A stretch of DNA of 64,000 nt from Selaginella tamariscina (Eukaryota > Streptophyta > Lycopodiopsida > Selaginellales > Selaginellaceae), in contig PUQB01000413.1 in the NCBI GenBank assembly GCA_003024785.1, forward strand, positions 62,001 through 126,000, in the 5' to 3' direction. This document shows, in pieces, positions 36,591-48,840 of the stretch. Position numbers and translations under genes: made by a program. Below the pieces are notes generated by a model. The model was not told where the DNA came from. It was given only the letters and a program-made list of their open reading frames with translations, and ran no database searches. Position 1 is the first letter of the stretch; every line of letters starts with the position of its first letter.

Positions 36591-37440
36591 ACATAATGGT
36601 ACTTCAGGACCAAGAGCTCATGATGAGATACACAGAAGTTCCTTTGCTATGGATTGAATGCCCAAGGAGGCCTAATCTCACATGAGGTCACTAGTTTATA
36701 TGCTTCTTTCTCTTTATCATCCTATGTTCCGTATGATGACCCAAATCCCACCACATACGAAAAGATTAAAGTTAAACTTTTTAAATAGCCCTATTAATGA
36801 GTTTATAAGGTCATGTTTGTGTGTGTATGTGCATGTGTGGTGTACATTAAAATGTGTGTGCGTATGTATATCTATTTATGTGTGTATATATATATGTGTT
36901 GGTATGTATATGTATTCATATAATATTAATTTACAAAGTTAGTATACACAATAATATTAATAATATATTAAACGTGTCATATGCTTGTCAAAATTGATAT
37001 AATAAGTTTCAATATATATTTTCTAGCAAAAAATAGAATGGTCCAGATCCCATTGCTTAATACAAAAGGGGAACGGTTAGATCTTGTTATTTAGGATATG
37101 AAAAATCTCAAATATAACCCAAGGCTGTTAAATGGGCGAGACGCCGTGCACAAACATACATGTATGATTTTTAATATTACATACAAAATATTGAGTATAT
37201 ATATACTATATACATATATAATAACAAATAGTCTATAATACTTAAATACATGGATTTAGAAATTATTATTATATTGAATGGTTAATAAAATTTATTATAA
37301 ACATTTGCTCGAATAATGTTCTTAATTACATAATATGTCCAAATTAACAGTCACTTGCAGGTACAAACTTGGAATAATGAAATCATTAAAAAGATAATCC
37401 TAGAAAAAAGTTTTATCTGGGTCCACAAAGCACGTGTCCT
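36591..37440. other. Intergenic DNA with GT-rich microsatellite
   Basis: The part from about 36812 to 36915 is an imperfect TGTG/TATG microsatellite. The rest is AT-rich with no recognised gene. Under the inversion model the first bases originally lay upstream of the 31993-32577 spacer. Confidence 0.5.
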
Positions 37441-37459
37441 TCGAGCCTGTAGATGACAT

Positions 37460-37686
37460 ATGAAGTGTTGCTCTTCGACTTTGCTTTTACTTCCTCGTCC
37501 TATAAATCTTCCTCTTTGCTTTAGCCCATTTGCATTTGGTTTCTCATCCATAGTCCAGAATCAGGTCCTTCTGCAAGCTAAGTTAAAAATTGGTGCGTGT
37601 GTGAGATTTGCGTGTGTGTGCATTTTAATAAGTTTAATTGGAAGACTTATATTCTCATATTTACTGCAGTAGAGATACAAATAATA

Positions 37687-37729
<43 letters not shown>

Positions 37730-38500
37730 ATAAATGTAAACACGATGTTCTGTTTTGTGTGTGTGTGTGTGTGTGTGTGTGGAGAGAGAGAGAGAGAGAG
37801 AATAACAGCATAATAACTAAGTAATGAATGCAATTCTTTCTGTTAGATATTGTCCAACAATACATAATGTGTGGTGTGTGTGTGTGTTAATTTCATTGCT
37901 TGAATAGACTGTTTAGTGTTAATGATGGGGTTCTTGTAGGGATAATGAAAAACAATTTTGAAGATTGTGGGGGTTTTCTACAAAGGAGGAGAGTATGCTG
38001 CAAGAATCCCAAGTTCATTGGGAATGTGGAGAATTGTCTGGGAATAAGAGCTGGTTAGAGGAGCAAGGACATCAGTATATTGTCACTGATGACAAGGACG
38101 GCCCACATTGCGGTATGTAGTTTTAAGTTTTTAATTTTCTTTTCATACTTAGTTATTAGTACTTAAAACATGGTTTTATATAAAATATTATTATTTTAAA
38201 AAAAAAGTTTTAATTATATTTCTTTATGTTTTTAACATTCTATTTTGATGCATTTTTGCAGTTTTATTAACTTCTTATATCTCTCACTAGAATTGGAAAA
38301 ACTCATCCCAGACATGGATATACTGATAACCACACCATTCCATCCTGCCTACATGACAGCCGAGAGAATACAGAGAGCAAAGAAATTGAAATTGGCATTA
38401 ACTGCTGGTATTGGATCCGATCACATCGACCTGCATGCAGCTTCGAAAGCTGGTATCACCGTAGCCGAGGTTACAGGTCCGTATATATATATACATACAA

Positions 38501-38548
<48 letters not shown>

Positions 38549-39540
38549 ATATACTCGAAGTATCATGGCATATCCATCTATAGTGTTGTGTGTGTGTGTG
38601 TCACACGTACACGCTGAATAACTACTATTGGTTTTTCAGGTCGAACTCTGTGTCAGTTGCTGAGGATGAGCTTATGCGAGTGCTAATCCTACTTAGGAAT
38701 TTCAAAAACGGCTGGAAACAGGTTACATCGGGTGGCTGGGATGTAGCTGCGATTGTATCTTCGGCCTATGATGTTCTGGGTAAAACCATTGGTAGTGTTG
38801 GTGCTGGAAGAATTGGTTACCATTTACTAAAACGTCTCAAGGTAGATTTAATTAGTAAGCTTTATATATATCATTTTAATGTTTATTTTATGTATAGGCA
38901 TTTGATTGTAACCTTTTGTATTATGACGAGTTGGCATGGGCGAAGAAAGGGAGAGAGAAACTGGAGCAACAAGGGAGGCTGACTTGGATGCTATGTTATC
39001 TAAGTGTGATGCTGTAGTGCTTAATGTACCACTTACTGAGAAAACAAGGTGTTGTGAATGTTAATAACTAGTTATTAATTTTCATTAATTTTCCAGGGGC
39101 TTTTTCAACAAGGAACGTATATGCAAGATGAAGAAAGGAGCAGTATTAGTTAACAACGCTCGTGGAGCTCTCGTAGATACGGAGGCTGTTTTGAAGCTTG
39201 TAAATCGGGTCATCTTGGAGGTAATTATAATTAACATTTATAAATCCCAATAACTATAAAATCAAATATTAATAGTATTTTTTTTAACATATTTATACGT
39301 TTGATAAGTACAGGATATGGTGGAGATGTGTGGTACCCACAGCCAGCGCCAAAAGATCATCCCTGGAGATATATGCCGAATAATGCAATGACACCTCATA
39401 TATCTGGATCAACACTGGATGCACAGGCTAGATATTCCGCTGGTGTCAAGGAAATGCTTGACAGCTACTTTAAAGGAGAGGATTTCCTAGCTGAGAACTA
39501 TATTGTGAAGAATGGAGTACTTGCACCCCAGTATGCTTAA
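37460..39540 (+). CDS. FDH: NAD-dependent formate dehydrogenase, about 6-7 exons
   Basis: The enzyme oxidises formate to CO2 with NAD+, in plants usually in mitochondria. The mature protein begins near 37960 ([14 protein letters not shown]). Exons: about 37940-38112, 38291-38476, about 38640-38841, 38898-39048, 39097-39220, 39314-39540. Landmarks are [34 protein letters not shown], the NAD-binding GAGRIG in exon 3, NNARGAL with the substrate arginine, and [16 protein letters not shown] followed by TPHISGS with the catalytic histidine. The stop follows VLAPQYA. A frame from 37460 ([17 protein letters not shown]...) could encode the transit peptide in an upstream exon, which is inference. Frame breaks occur near 37960, 38005, 38054, 38640, 38955 and 39203, mostly single missing bases, while splice sites are conserved. 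Confidence 0.93.
37697..37802 (+). repeat. (TA)n, (GT)n and (GA)n microsatellites
   Basis: Three runs lie in the likely first intron of formate dehydrogenase: TA at about 37694-37726, GT at about 37757-37781 and GA at about 37782-37802. Confidence 0.9.
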
Positions 39541-39607
39541 TAAACATGTAATGTTTGAAATAAAAAATAATTTTAGTTTAATTTTCATTTGAAATCATTG
39601 AATGCTG

Positions 39608-40080
39608 TTTAAAAACTCTTTTCTTTTTTAATCTATAAAATTAACAAAAATATCATAATATATGAAAATACAGAAAAACGTACTGTTAACATAAAGTTAT
39701 ATAGAAAATAGATGCTTTATAACACTGGGGTCATTTTAAGCCATCACACCATGACAGCTTTTTAATGTTAACAGTACATTTTTGTGTATTTTCATATACG
39801 GTCCTGCTAGGCGGACACCCACCCCCTTATTTTATATACATTTAAATAGTTAAATAAAAAAGAGTTTTAGGGCTAATATATTTTATTTATATAGATGATT
39901 TATTATAAATAACTTTTTTAAATATATGTTTTCACTTAGTTTTAAGTGTTTTGTAATCAATTAAATTAATAACAAAGAAGGGGTGTTCAAATAGCAAAGG
40001 GGTGGGTGCCGCCTAGCAGCCCCCTTTCATATATTATGATATTTTTTGTTTAATTTATTAGAAAGAAAAGAGTTTTTAAA
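39608..40080. mobile_element. Inverted-repeat element with about 85-bp arms, interrupted by a MITE
   Basis: The left arm 39608-39692 begins tttaaaaactcttttctttt and is complementary to the right arm, which starts at 39765 (atgttaacagtacatttttg) and ends at 40080 (aaaagagtttttaaa). The right arm is split by the 226-bp element at 39799-40024; removing it restores near-complete pairing of the arms. The location is 70 bp beyond the formate dehydrogenase stop codon. No outer target duplication was recognised. Confidence 0.85.
39799..40024. mobile_element. Mutator-type MITE (226 bp) with 9-bp target duplication
   Basis: The ends read CGGTCCTGCTAGGCGGACAC and, in complement, GGGGCTGCTAGGCGGCACCC, giving terminal inverted repeats of about 28 bp. 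The host bases tttcatata are repeated exactly at 39790-39798 and 40025-40033. A 9-bp duplication is typical of Mutator-like elements, so a MULE-derived MITE is the best fit. There is no coding capacity. Confidence 0.88.
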
Positions 40081-40439
40081 CAACACTCACTAATTTTATT
40101 ATTTCAGTTATAAAAGCATTTTATTTTTCTCTTACGTACAGGTTTTTTATACAAAAATATAGGTGTTTTACATGTAAAAGGAAATGGCAATTGTTTTTTA
40201 AGAATGTAACACAACATGTATAATTTTATAACTTAAGATAAACTTATATTTATGGTACATACATATTATATAGTTGGACATATATCATATACACATATAC
40301 ACTGAGTACTTACATTTTCAACATATATAAATTATATTGACCTAAAATTTCAGTTTAAATATAATACATATACAGGGGGGTGTGTGTTTAAATATGTATT
40401 ACTCATTAACTAAGCAGAAAAATGACAGAGAACATAATA

Positions 40440-40463
40440 CATGTTGTAACTAAAATGGGCATG
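40440..40463 (+). repeat. Left terminal inverted repeat
   Basis: The 24 bases start CATGTTGTAACTAAAATGGG. They match the complement of 54647-54670 except for two transitions. Just inside lie GAATATTC palindromes (about 40548-40582). Confidence 0.65.
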
Positions 40464-41040
40464 GCTATAGTCCATTTCTTAATAATTAGTAATTTTAGTT
40501 ATTTAATTAGCATTTTCTAATATTAAAGGAATATTCTTTAGAATATATGTTTGAAAACAGAATATTCTTTAGAATATTCTATTTTGTATTCACCCTTTAA
40601 TAAATTATAGCATTCATTGAACAAAAATTAATAACATTATAAAAGTAGAAGGTATTAAATTATATAATATATTGCCTAATATAACAATTAAGGAAGAGCA
40701 TAAGAGGTACATTATATAAATATTGATGTTGTTATTAAAATATTAATATTTAAATATAACATTATTAATTAAAAATTTGTAGTATAATAATATATATAAT
40801 ATACAAAATCCTATAATAATATAGTCAATCTTCCATATCTTTTTTAAATTTATATAGTTAAGTAATACAATTTGGTACTATTATTAAAGAGTTTATAATA
40901 ATTATGAATATTAAATATATGATATTTTATAATTTTGTAATTGCTTTAAGCTTCAGAAAACATACATTCTCTTGCAGTTTTGTTAATTGTGACTTTATCA
41001 ACGCTTCTTGACATCCACCCATATCGAATGGATTTAACAT

Positions 41041-44000
41041 TTATAAAAATATTGGGTCTTTTTGATTGGGAGACCATGTTTTCTCTAGGCATCCATTATA
41101 TCTTTCGCTCTCCTTCTCGTGTCGCCTTTTTTGTGGTTTGAACCATGCAACCTTAACAATATTATTTTTTGTGATTACTTCAGGTGTGTCGATAATTTGA
41201 CCCATCCAAATAGGCTGATTATATGACACATCTGGAGTAATGAGAACCATCATTAGTTTTTGAAGATCCTGCAGCAATCAAAGTATGCTTTAGGTTTTTG
41301 GTTCCTTTGTCCAACAAAGTGTGGGGTTTGCACTTCCACATCACTACTGGCTTTTATGTCGTCTGTGCTCAGTGATGTCATTTTCAATCTCCTCTCGCCA
41401 CCTTGTTTTAGGCCAAAAAGGGTGTTGCAATTCTGTACTTGTGACAGTAAGGCCCTTCCAACTCTCGAACAACAGTCTCCAATAGTCGACTAGTTCTGAG
41501 TAACCAGTTGCCTTATTCAGAATTCTTTGGCATTTTTTGAACCCATGCCACATATTTTTTTGATGCCATCAATAATAACCTCTTGTTCCTTGAGCTGGGC
41601 ACTCAATGGAATAGGGTCTGGTTGTCCTTCTGGGAGAAGTGGCTTTCCATTCTCTCCACTTTTGAAGAGCATTAACCCCTTTTTCGGTAACCACTCATGC
41701 TCTGATGGCCATAACTTGTATTGCATAATAGGTATACCATCTCGTATGGAGAAAAAGATTGTAGCGGCACAGGTGACCAACTAAAGAATCACTCCCCTCT
41801 TTTATATACTCCTTGAGAAATTTTTTGAAGTCTGGCACCTCAGTCACAAGCAAAGCACAACTTTTTTTGGAGATGCAATTTTCAAAAAGATTCATCATAT
41901 GCGGTAAGGTAAGTGCACTTGTCCTTTTTGTAGAGTTGGAGACCTTGCTGAAGAACGCATCAATATCTTCATGAGTGTGACCAACCATAAGAAACTGAGC
42001 GTGATTGTTTCAAACACACCTTTGGCAACAAGCATTGACAAGTATGCTAGCACATATCTAGAAAATAAAAGTAAGTATGAGCTTGAGAAACCCTTAAGTA
42101 AAATGATTTACCTATTTTTGTTCTCGCCTGCACAATTATCCATCTGTAAAAGCAAATGACGAGGAAGCTTATTTGATGTTGAGGACACATGTACACTATT
42201 TGAGCTAGATCCCTCCACTGAACCTGAACTCTCAACAGGGCCATCTGTTTTTTGTGCAGGCTGCTGACAATGCCTCTCATATTCCCAAGTAGCCTCAAGT
42301 GCAGACGTGTTCATGAGAGCATTATGTAAAGGTTGAAGGTGTTGTTTCTTCACTTTGAGATCACTGATAGGACTTGTCTGTGAGTGGGCTTCAAGGTTTC
42401 TGAAACACATGGCCAACGACCCAATAGTGAAATTGGAGTCGCTAGACCAATGTGGAAGTGAAAAGTGTCCATATGACTCACAACCGTGTCCATGTGTTAG
42501 CACACCTGTCAATGAAATCGGAAGTTTCATGACATTTCCAAGGCACTTTGGTGTTGCAACGAGCTTTGGAATGCTGGTCTTTGAATGATCCATCTTGTCA
42601 TGGATCAAGCACAGGTACTCTGATGGGCGTGACACAGAAAGCATGCGGTGTGCATAGTACTGAGACCGGCAAGTTTGTTGTGCAATCATGTGGGCCTCCA
42701 TCTTCTTTTGAATGGCAGTGATCTTTTTTGCACAAGCCTCTGCAGCCTTCAATGATGTACAAGTGTCACACTTGGAAAAGCTAGAGTGTTTTGCAATCTC
42801 CACATCCTTAAAATGAGTATTCCATATGTTGTTGAAGGTACCAGTGCAGATTGCTTGGAGCCCCATCAAACTGAGGCACTTGTTCACATGTTCACACAGC
42901 TTCAATTGAGTGTAGATTGAAGGCAAAACCTTGAGATTTTCCCTGACCCCTGCATTTGTGGTTCGGCATTTGTGAGGCATCCTGTCTGCATTTGCTTCCA
43001 CAAAAGCCTTGAGTATCTCTATGGCTGCCATAATGTGAGAGCGGGTTTTGACCAAGCGAGTGTTCCCATGTACTGAGGTTCGCGCTCCATCTAGCCACTC
43101 ATCCCTCCGACGGTAGAACGTGGTCTTTGGGATCCCGTATATACTGTACCAAGCTTTGAAGCAGATGGCCACCTTATTAAATACCATGGATGTACTCTGA
43201 TAACCTGTGTCCGAGGCCATTCCATCAATACACCCAGTTAGTGCAGCATATACAAACTCATGCCTTTGCTTTTGGGTGAGCGTACGAAAGACATGTCTAC
43301 ATTGGGTAATTTCATTCCGGTCTGCCATCTGACAACACTTCTTCTTGCAACAGTCAATCGTGGAAATGCTCGTAACACTTTCGGAAGATGTAGGATCCAT
43401 CTTTACCCTCTTGCTGAAACTTGCAGGGGAAGATCTACAACCCATGAATCGCCTTTTTTTACAATAGGACCAATGCAAGGAACCTCTTCAAATATGAGTT
43501 GTTCTTCCGGGTTGTTATTATTGAAATCCAACCCAGAATATGTTGAACCATCTTGCCGTCTTAATTCAGATGTTCGCCACCTCACGAGGGATCCAGGATG
43601 CAATGTGCCATTAGGTGAAACCTCTGTCACAACTACACCCACGAAGTCGGACCCTAGTTTCTCTTCTGACACTGCTTCCATTGGATTTATAGCTGTGATG
43701 ATGCCTCTCCCAACCTCAATCTCATGAAGAAGAGAATCACCTCATCCATCACAGCAGGCAAGCCATCATCTGGAAACTCGTGCTACTATTTGTTTGTGAC
43801 TCTGCATATTCTGTGTCAGCCTTGACTTCATCCAAATTCCACAATACAGGAGAACCCTCCTCAAATTCCATTCCGGAACCTCAACATGCTTGAAAATGGT
43901 GTTCACCCATACGTACACACAAGATCCTTGGGCAATATTGTGACATGATGCATTATCATCTCGAACTTCCACAGTTCCAGTGCCAACTATCTCGTTGTTC

Positions 44001-44044
44001 CGAAGAAGACATACTTTATCTCCAGTATACATATTGTCCTGCAC
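41041..44044 (-). CDS. DUF7869-like protein, possible DDE-type transposase, with frameshifts
   Basis: Reading leftward, an N-terminal part (44044-43403: YTGDKVCLLRNNEIVGTGTV, VVVTEVSPNGTLHPGSLVRW) precedes a 456-residue frame (43478-42108). That frame has a possible helix-turn-helix (YGIPKTTFYRRRDEW, residues about 114-128), a CDTC motif (about 237) and an acidic motif HDKMDHSK (about 293-300). It ends LLLQMDNCAGENKN. A 54-bp GT-AG intron (42058-42111) joins this to VGHTHEDIDAFFS. After a frameshift near 41785 a basic C-terminal part (LWPSEHEWLPKKG, PFWPKTRWREE, NIVKVAWFKPQKRR) runs to about 41041. QMDNCxxENKN and VGHTHEDID are hallmarks of DUF7869-type proteins. Acidic residues in HDK, QMDN and HEDID could be a DDE/D triad of an RNase H fold; this is inference. 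Confidence 0.65.
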
Positions 44045-44181
44045 ATAAATAATTGTGTTATTTATGATATCTGTTTATGCAATATTTCTAAGAAATCATA
44101 ACTGCGGTTGCTTAATAATATGCATGTGCAATAATACATAATTATGTATAGAAAAATATCTCATGTTAATTATAACTGATG

Positions 44182-44935
44182 GGCGGGATTAATCCCGCCC
44201 ACGACTCCCTTGACGAGGAACGGTCGGCGGGATTAATCCCGCCGCCGACTCTACCCCTTCGGAGAGAGTCGGCGGGATTAATCCCGCCGCGACTCTACCC
44301 CTCAAGAGAGAGCGGCGGGATTAATCCGCGCCTCCTTCCTCTCGAGGAAGAGGCGGGATTAATCCGCCGCCGATCTTCCTCGTCGAGAAGACGGCGGGAT
44401 TAATCCCGCGGACTCTCTCCACGAGGAAGACGCGGGATTAATCCCGCCGGATCTTCCTTGTCGGAAGAGCGGCGGGATTAATCCCGCCACATCCCTCCGG
44501 AGAGGGGCGGGATTAATCCCGCCACAACTCTGAAGAGGAAAGGGGCGGGATTAATCCCGCCCACAACTCTGACGACGGGAATAAGGCGGGATTAATCCCG
44601 CACAACTCTCTCCGAAACTATGATTTCAAAGAGATCTCGGATGAATCCTGCCCACAAATATTTAAAACAGGAAGTGGGCGAGATTAATCCCGCCACCCCT
44701 TCTCTGCCTCCTAAAATGGTTGGCGGATTAATCCCGCCGACAACTCTTTCTAATAAATTCAAGTAAATCTTTATCAGTTGAGAAGTTATCGGCGGGATTA
44801 ATCCGCCACTCTTTTTAGAGGCGGAGAAGCATTGCCCGACTAATTCTGCCATAGCTATCAAAGAGATGGTGGCGGGATTAATCCCGCCACCTCTTCAAGA
44901 GGCAAAAAAAAATGGCCGGATTAATCTCGCCGCCC
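44182..44935. repeat. Palindrome array 1: about 18 copies of GGCGGGATTAATCCCGCC
   Basis: The 18-bp core is a perfect palindrome. Exact or near-exact copies begin at 44182, 44226, 44271, 44314, 44352, 44392 and onward at roughly 40-45 bp steps to about 44912, with degenerate copies near 44634 and 44830. Spacers of about 20-28 bp are often dyads themselves, for example gactctaccccttcggagag followed by agtc, or cttcctctcgaggaag, so the array could extrude as a string of hairpins. It lies about 135 bp upstream of the first recognised codon of the minus-strand gene. Open frames reading GGINP/GLIPP across it are by-products of the repeat. Confidence 0.95.
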
Positions 44936-45514
44936 CGGCTAACCGAGAATATTAAGTTAAAATATATTTAAACGGGATAAATCCCTAACGAATATATAAT
45001 CCTAATGCATTCCTAAATCCTAAATTCTAAAATTTAAGAGAGAATGTAAGAGAGTGAATCTTTATAAATATATCTAAATTTGTTTATAATACTTACTTGT
45101 AAACAGCACTGAAGGCGCCGTGCTTTCTATAAACAATAGCGCACCCAATTTAATGTCGCTCCTGAGCTGATCATAAGAAGAAAAAAGAAAATCTAAAGAG
45201 TGAAAAATAAAGAAATGAAGAAACCTTTACCGAAGAAAGAACTAGATCTGAATTTGAGTGGAAATTAAATGCATTTTCAAATTTACATGTCAGACCGATA
45301 ATACTTATGTCAGAAATTCAAAATTTTTGAAAAACAAAAAAAAAATTTAAGATGAGTTGAACAAATAACCGACACTCTGACATATATACTCTCCAATTCC
45401 AATGAGTGTTTTAAAATTGCATTTAATGTCATTCAAGTGCTTCAAGCTGTTTAATATTACGAAATTTTAATAATTATTCTACATTCTTAATATTCAAGTA
45501 TATATTATTAAGTT

Positions 45515-45575
<61 letters not shown>
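45515..45575. repeat. (AT)n microsatellite
   Basis: A nearly pure run of about 30 AT units. Confidence 0.95.
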
Positions 45576-45578
<3 letters not shown>

Positions 45579-45585
45579 TTATACA

Positions 45586-46322
45586 TATAAATTGATATAT
45601 TATTATATATTATTTAAAATTATTCATAGTCTATTTATTATTATTATTTTCTTAATTACTCGAGTAATTAATTTACATTTCCTAGTATTAATGGGATATT
45701 CTTTATTATTTTCTTAATATTCAAAGAATATTCCAATATTAAACCTTATTATCATAATTAAATTAGTTTTATTCTTAATTATTTCAGTAATTATTCTACA
45801 TTTGTATATATTAATGGGATTTTCTCAATTAACTTCTTATTATTTCAAGAATATTCTTATGTTAAACCTTATTATCAATATTAAATTAATATATATTATT
45901 CAAACTATATATGACTATATATTAGATAAATGATGTATTATTATGTATAATTTAAAATATGTTCATAATGTGTATATTAATATCATTTTTATAATTACTT
46001 GAGTAATTAATCTTCTTTATATTAATGGGATATTCTTTATTATTTTCTTATTATTCCAAGAATATTCCAATATTAAACATGATTATCATAATTAATTTAG
46101 TTAATTATTTCAGTACTTGATCTACATTTGTATATATTAATGGGATTTTTCTCAATTAAATTCTATTATTTCAAGAATATTCCAGTGTTAAACCTTATTA
46201 TCAATATTAAATTAATATATATTATTAAAACTATATATGGCTATATATTAGATAAAATCATATATTATTATGTAATATGTTCATAGTGTGTTTATTAATA
46301 TTATTTTCTTAATTATTCGATG
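45586..46322 (+). repeat. Tandem duplication of about 335 bp in the central block
   Basis: Copies at about 45586-45928 and 45929-46253 share 'attaatgggatattctttat', 'aagaatattccaatattaaa', 'acatttgtatatattaatgg' and 'ctatatattagata'. A third, partial copy follows to about 46322. Each copy holds repeated GAATATTC words like those near the element ends. Confidence 0.85.
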
Positions 46323-46518
46323 TTTGTTTTGCACACATATATAAACATAATCATAAATTTATATATACACGTGCACACGCATTAGAAGCACTTACAGAGA
46401 CACATATGCACACACATGCACATTGCCCTAAATGAAACTTGAGAAATTATATGTTGCTTCTTTATTGAAAAACATCATGTTCAACGCATGTATGATCTCT
46501 ATATACTCAGTCTATATG

Positions 46519-46875
46519 TATGTAACACATTGAATTTACACATGTAATATATATGTATGTCTGTGTGTATACACGTGTGTATGTATATATGTGTACTAAT
46601 ATATGCAATGTGTACGATTTTAATTTGTTAACACTCTCTCTCTTCTTTTATATATACACAGTGTCACCATGCATAATCCCTTCTCTCATACATACACACC
46701 ATGCATGATCATGATTTATAATATGTAACCTGTCTTTCAAACCCTATGTAACACATTGAATTTACACATGTAATATGTATGTATGTCTGTGTGTATACAC
46801 GTGTGTATGTATATATGTGTACTAATATATGCAATGTGTATGAATTTAATTTGTTAACACTCTCTCTCTTCTCTC
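46519..46875 (+). repeat. Tandem duplication of about 228 bp
   Basis: The block 'tgtaacacattgaatttaca' to 'ttgttaacactctctctctt' occurs near 46519 and again near 46747 with few changes, including the same internal TATG/TGTG run. Confidence 0.85.
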
Positions 46876-47339
46876 ATACATACACATCATGCATGATCCA
46901 TGTTAATATGTACTGTCTCTCTTCTCTCAAACATACACACATATTGTCTCTCTTCTCTCATACATACACACCATGCATGATCCATAATATGTACTCTGTC
47001 TTTCTAATATTATGTACTAATATGTATATATGTCTATGTATATAATACTATATGTGTATATATGTATTGCTACACATGAAGCTTTAACACTCTCATGGAC
47101 ACACACATGTTAAACCCCTGCATGATTTTTATTCTTGGGGTGTATATGATACACCCACGCACACGCACACGCTGATAATATAATGAAAGAATATTCATTT
47201 AGGGCGAATCTATCTTTTATTCTTTTTAATGTTTAAGTATATTCTTAAAAGGAATATTTGATTAGGGTTAATATATATTCTATTCCTTTTAGGGTTTAGG
47301 TATATTCTTAGGGTTTCAAGAAGCAAGGCGGTGGAGGTG

Positions 47340-47621
47340 GCAACTGTGAAATCTCTCTCTACACACAGGTGAGATCTCTCTCTCTCTCTCTCACACGCAC
47401 ACTCTTGAGTTTATTTATTTATTTTTATTCACATATACATTTATATGTGTGTGTATCTTAATAATATAATTTATTTATCTATCTCTCGCACACACATGCA
47501 CACTCCTATACATATATACATACATATTATAATATACACACACACATATATGTGTGTGTGTTTGTGTATCTGTATAATTTATTAATTTATTAATTTTATC
47601 TCTTGCACACACGCACACTCC

Positions 47622-47662
<41 letters not shown>

Positions 47663-48090
47663 TATATATATATACACATACTCATATATATGTGTGTGTG
47701 TGTGTGTGTGGTGTTTGTTTATCTGTTAATTTTATTTGTTTCGCTCACACACGCGTACACACGATATACATATACACATATATATATACCTATGTACATA
47801 TATACATACATATATTATGTGTACCAGTATCTGTATAATTTTATTTATTTATCTATCTCTCGGACACACACGTACACTCCTGTATACATAAATATACATA
47901 TACATATAAATATATACATATGTGTGTGTGTGTGTATCTGTATAATTTAATTTATTTAGCACATACATACGATATACATATACATATACATATGTGTGTG
48001 TGTATCAGTATAATTTTATCTGATTTGTCTATCTCTGGCACACACACGCACTCTCCTACACACACATATACATATAGATATATATATTTG
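47340..48090 (+). repeat. CA/TG microsatellite-rich tandem repeats
   Basis: Five to six diverged units of about 100-150 bp alternate 'atctctcgcacacacacgca', 'cactcctatacacacatata', a (TG)n run and 'tctgtataattttatttatt'. Long open frames here are low-complexity. Confidence 0.8.
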
Positions 48091-48095
48091 TGTAA

Positions 48096-48840
48096 CAGCG
48101 GGATTAATCCGCCACCCTTCAGGCAGGCTATTCGGTTAGCCTCATGAGCGGCAAGATTAATCCCACCGCCCATGAGGCTAACCGAAGAGCGGCGGGATTA
48201 ATCCCGCCGCCCATAGCTTGCGTGCTGGGCCTAGACGGCGGGATTTATCCTACCACCAATGGCTTGTCTGAAGGGCCTAGGCCCCGCCGTGTATGCATGC
48301 CCTGTGCGAAATCCGACGGGATTTATCCCGCTGCCAATGGCCTGTCTAAAGGGCCTAGGCAGCAGGATTAATCCTGCCACCCATGGCCTGCGTGAAGGGC
48401 CTGTGCGGCAGGATTAATCCCGTTGGACACCCATGCCCTGCACAGAATCTGGCGGGATTAATCCCATTGCCAATGGCCTGTCTAAAGGGCTTAGGCGGCG
48501 GGATTAATCCCACCACACATGGCCTGCAGGAAGGCCTGAGCGGCGGATTAATCCCGCCGAGCCTTCAATGCCTGGTGGAGGGATGAATCCCGCCACCCTT
48601 CTTTTTTTCCTCCATTGGTGAGTCGAACCAATCCCAAATGTCTTTGTCTGAGACATAGAAGGTTTACAAACCAATGGAAGGGACTGAGAAGGTGGCGAGA
48701 TTCATTTCACCATCCCTTACATGGTGGGCGAGATTAATCCCACCACCTTTTTGGAGCCCCTGAAGGGGTGTGCCAAATAAATCCTGTCCAGTTCTCTCTG
48801 AGACCGAGAAGGGTGGCGGGATTAATCCCGCCGCACCTTC
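48096..48840. repeat. Palindrome array 2: about 15 copies of the same 18-bp palindrome
   Basis: Copies of GGCGGGATTAATCCCGCC, more diverged than in array 1, begin at about 48097, 48149, 48189, 48235, 48313, 48359, 48405, 48450, 48496, 48541, 48575, 48692, 48726, 48772 and 48814. The spacers differ from those of array 1: most contain 'ccatggcctg' and 'aagggcctagg', themselves GGCC-rich dyads. Core shared and spacers array-specific suggests separate homogenisation or selection on the core. The array lies about 365 bp ahead of the first codon proposed for the + strand gene. Confidence 0.92.

Noticed and set aside
44179-44403. Open frame rich in GGINP/GLIPP across array 1, and similar frames across array 2
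   Set aside because: The peptides are just the translation of the palindrome in different frames; spacer lengths shift frame freely, so no protein is being conserved.
44182-48840. CRISPR-like array (regular repeats with spacers)
   Set aside because: The DNA is eukaryotic, the repeat is a full palindrome that decays gradually, the spacers are themselves related dyads and not unique sequences, and no cas genes are present.
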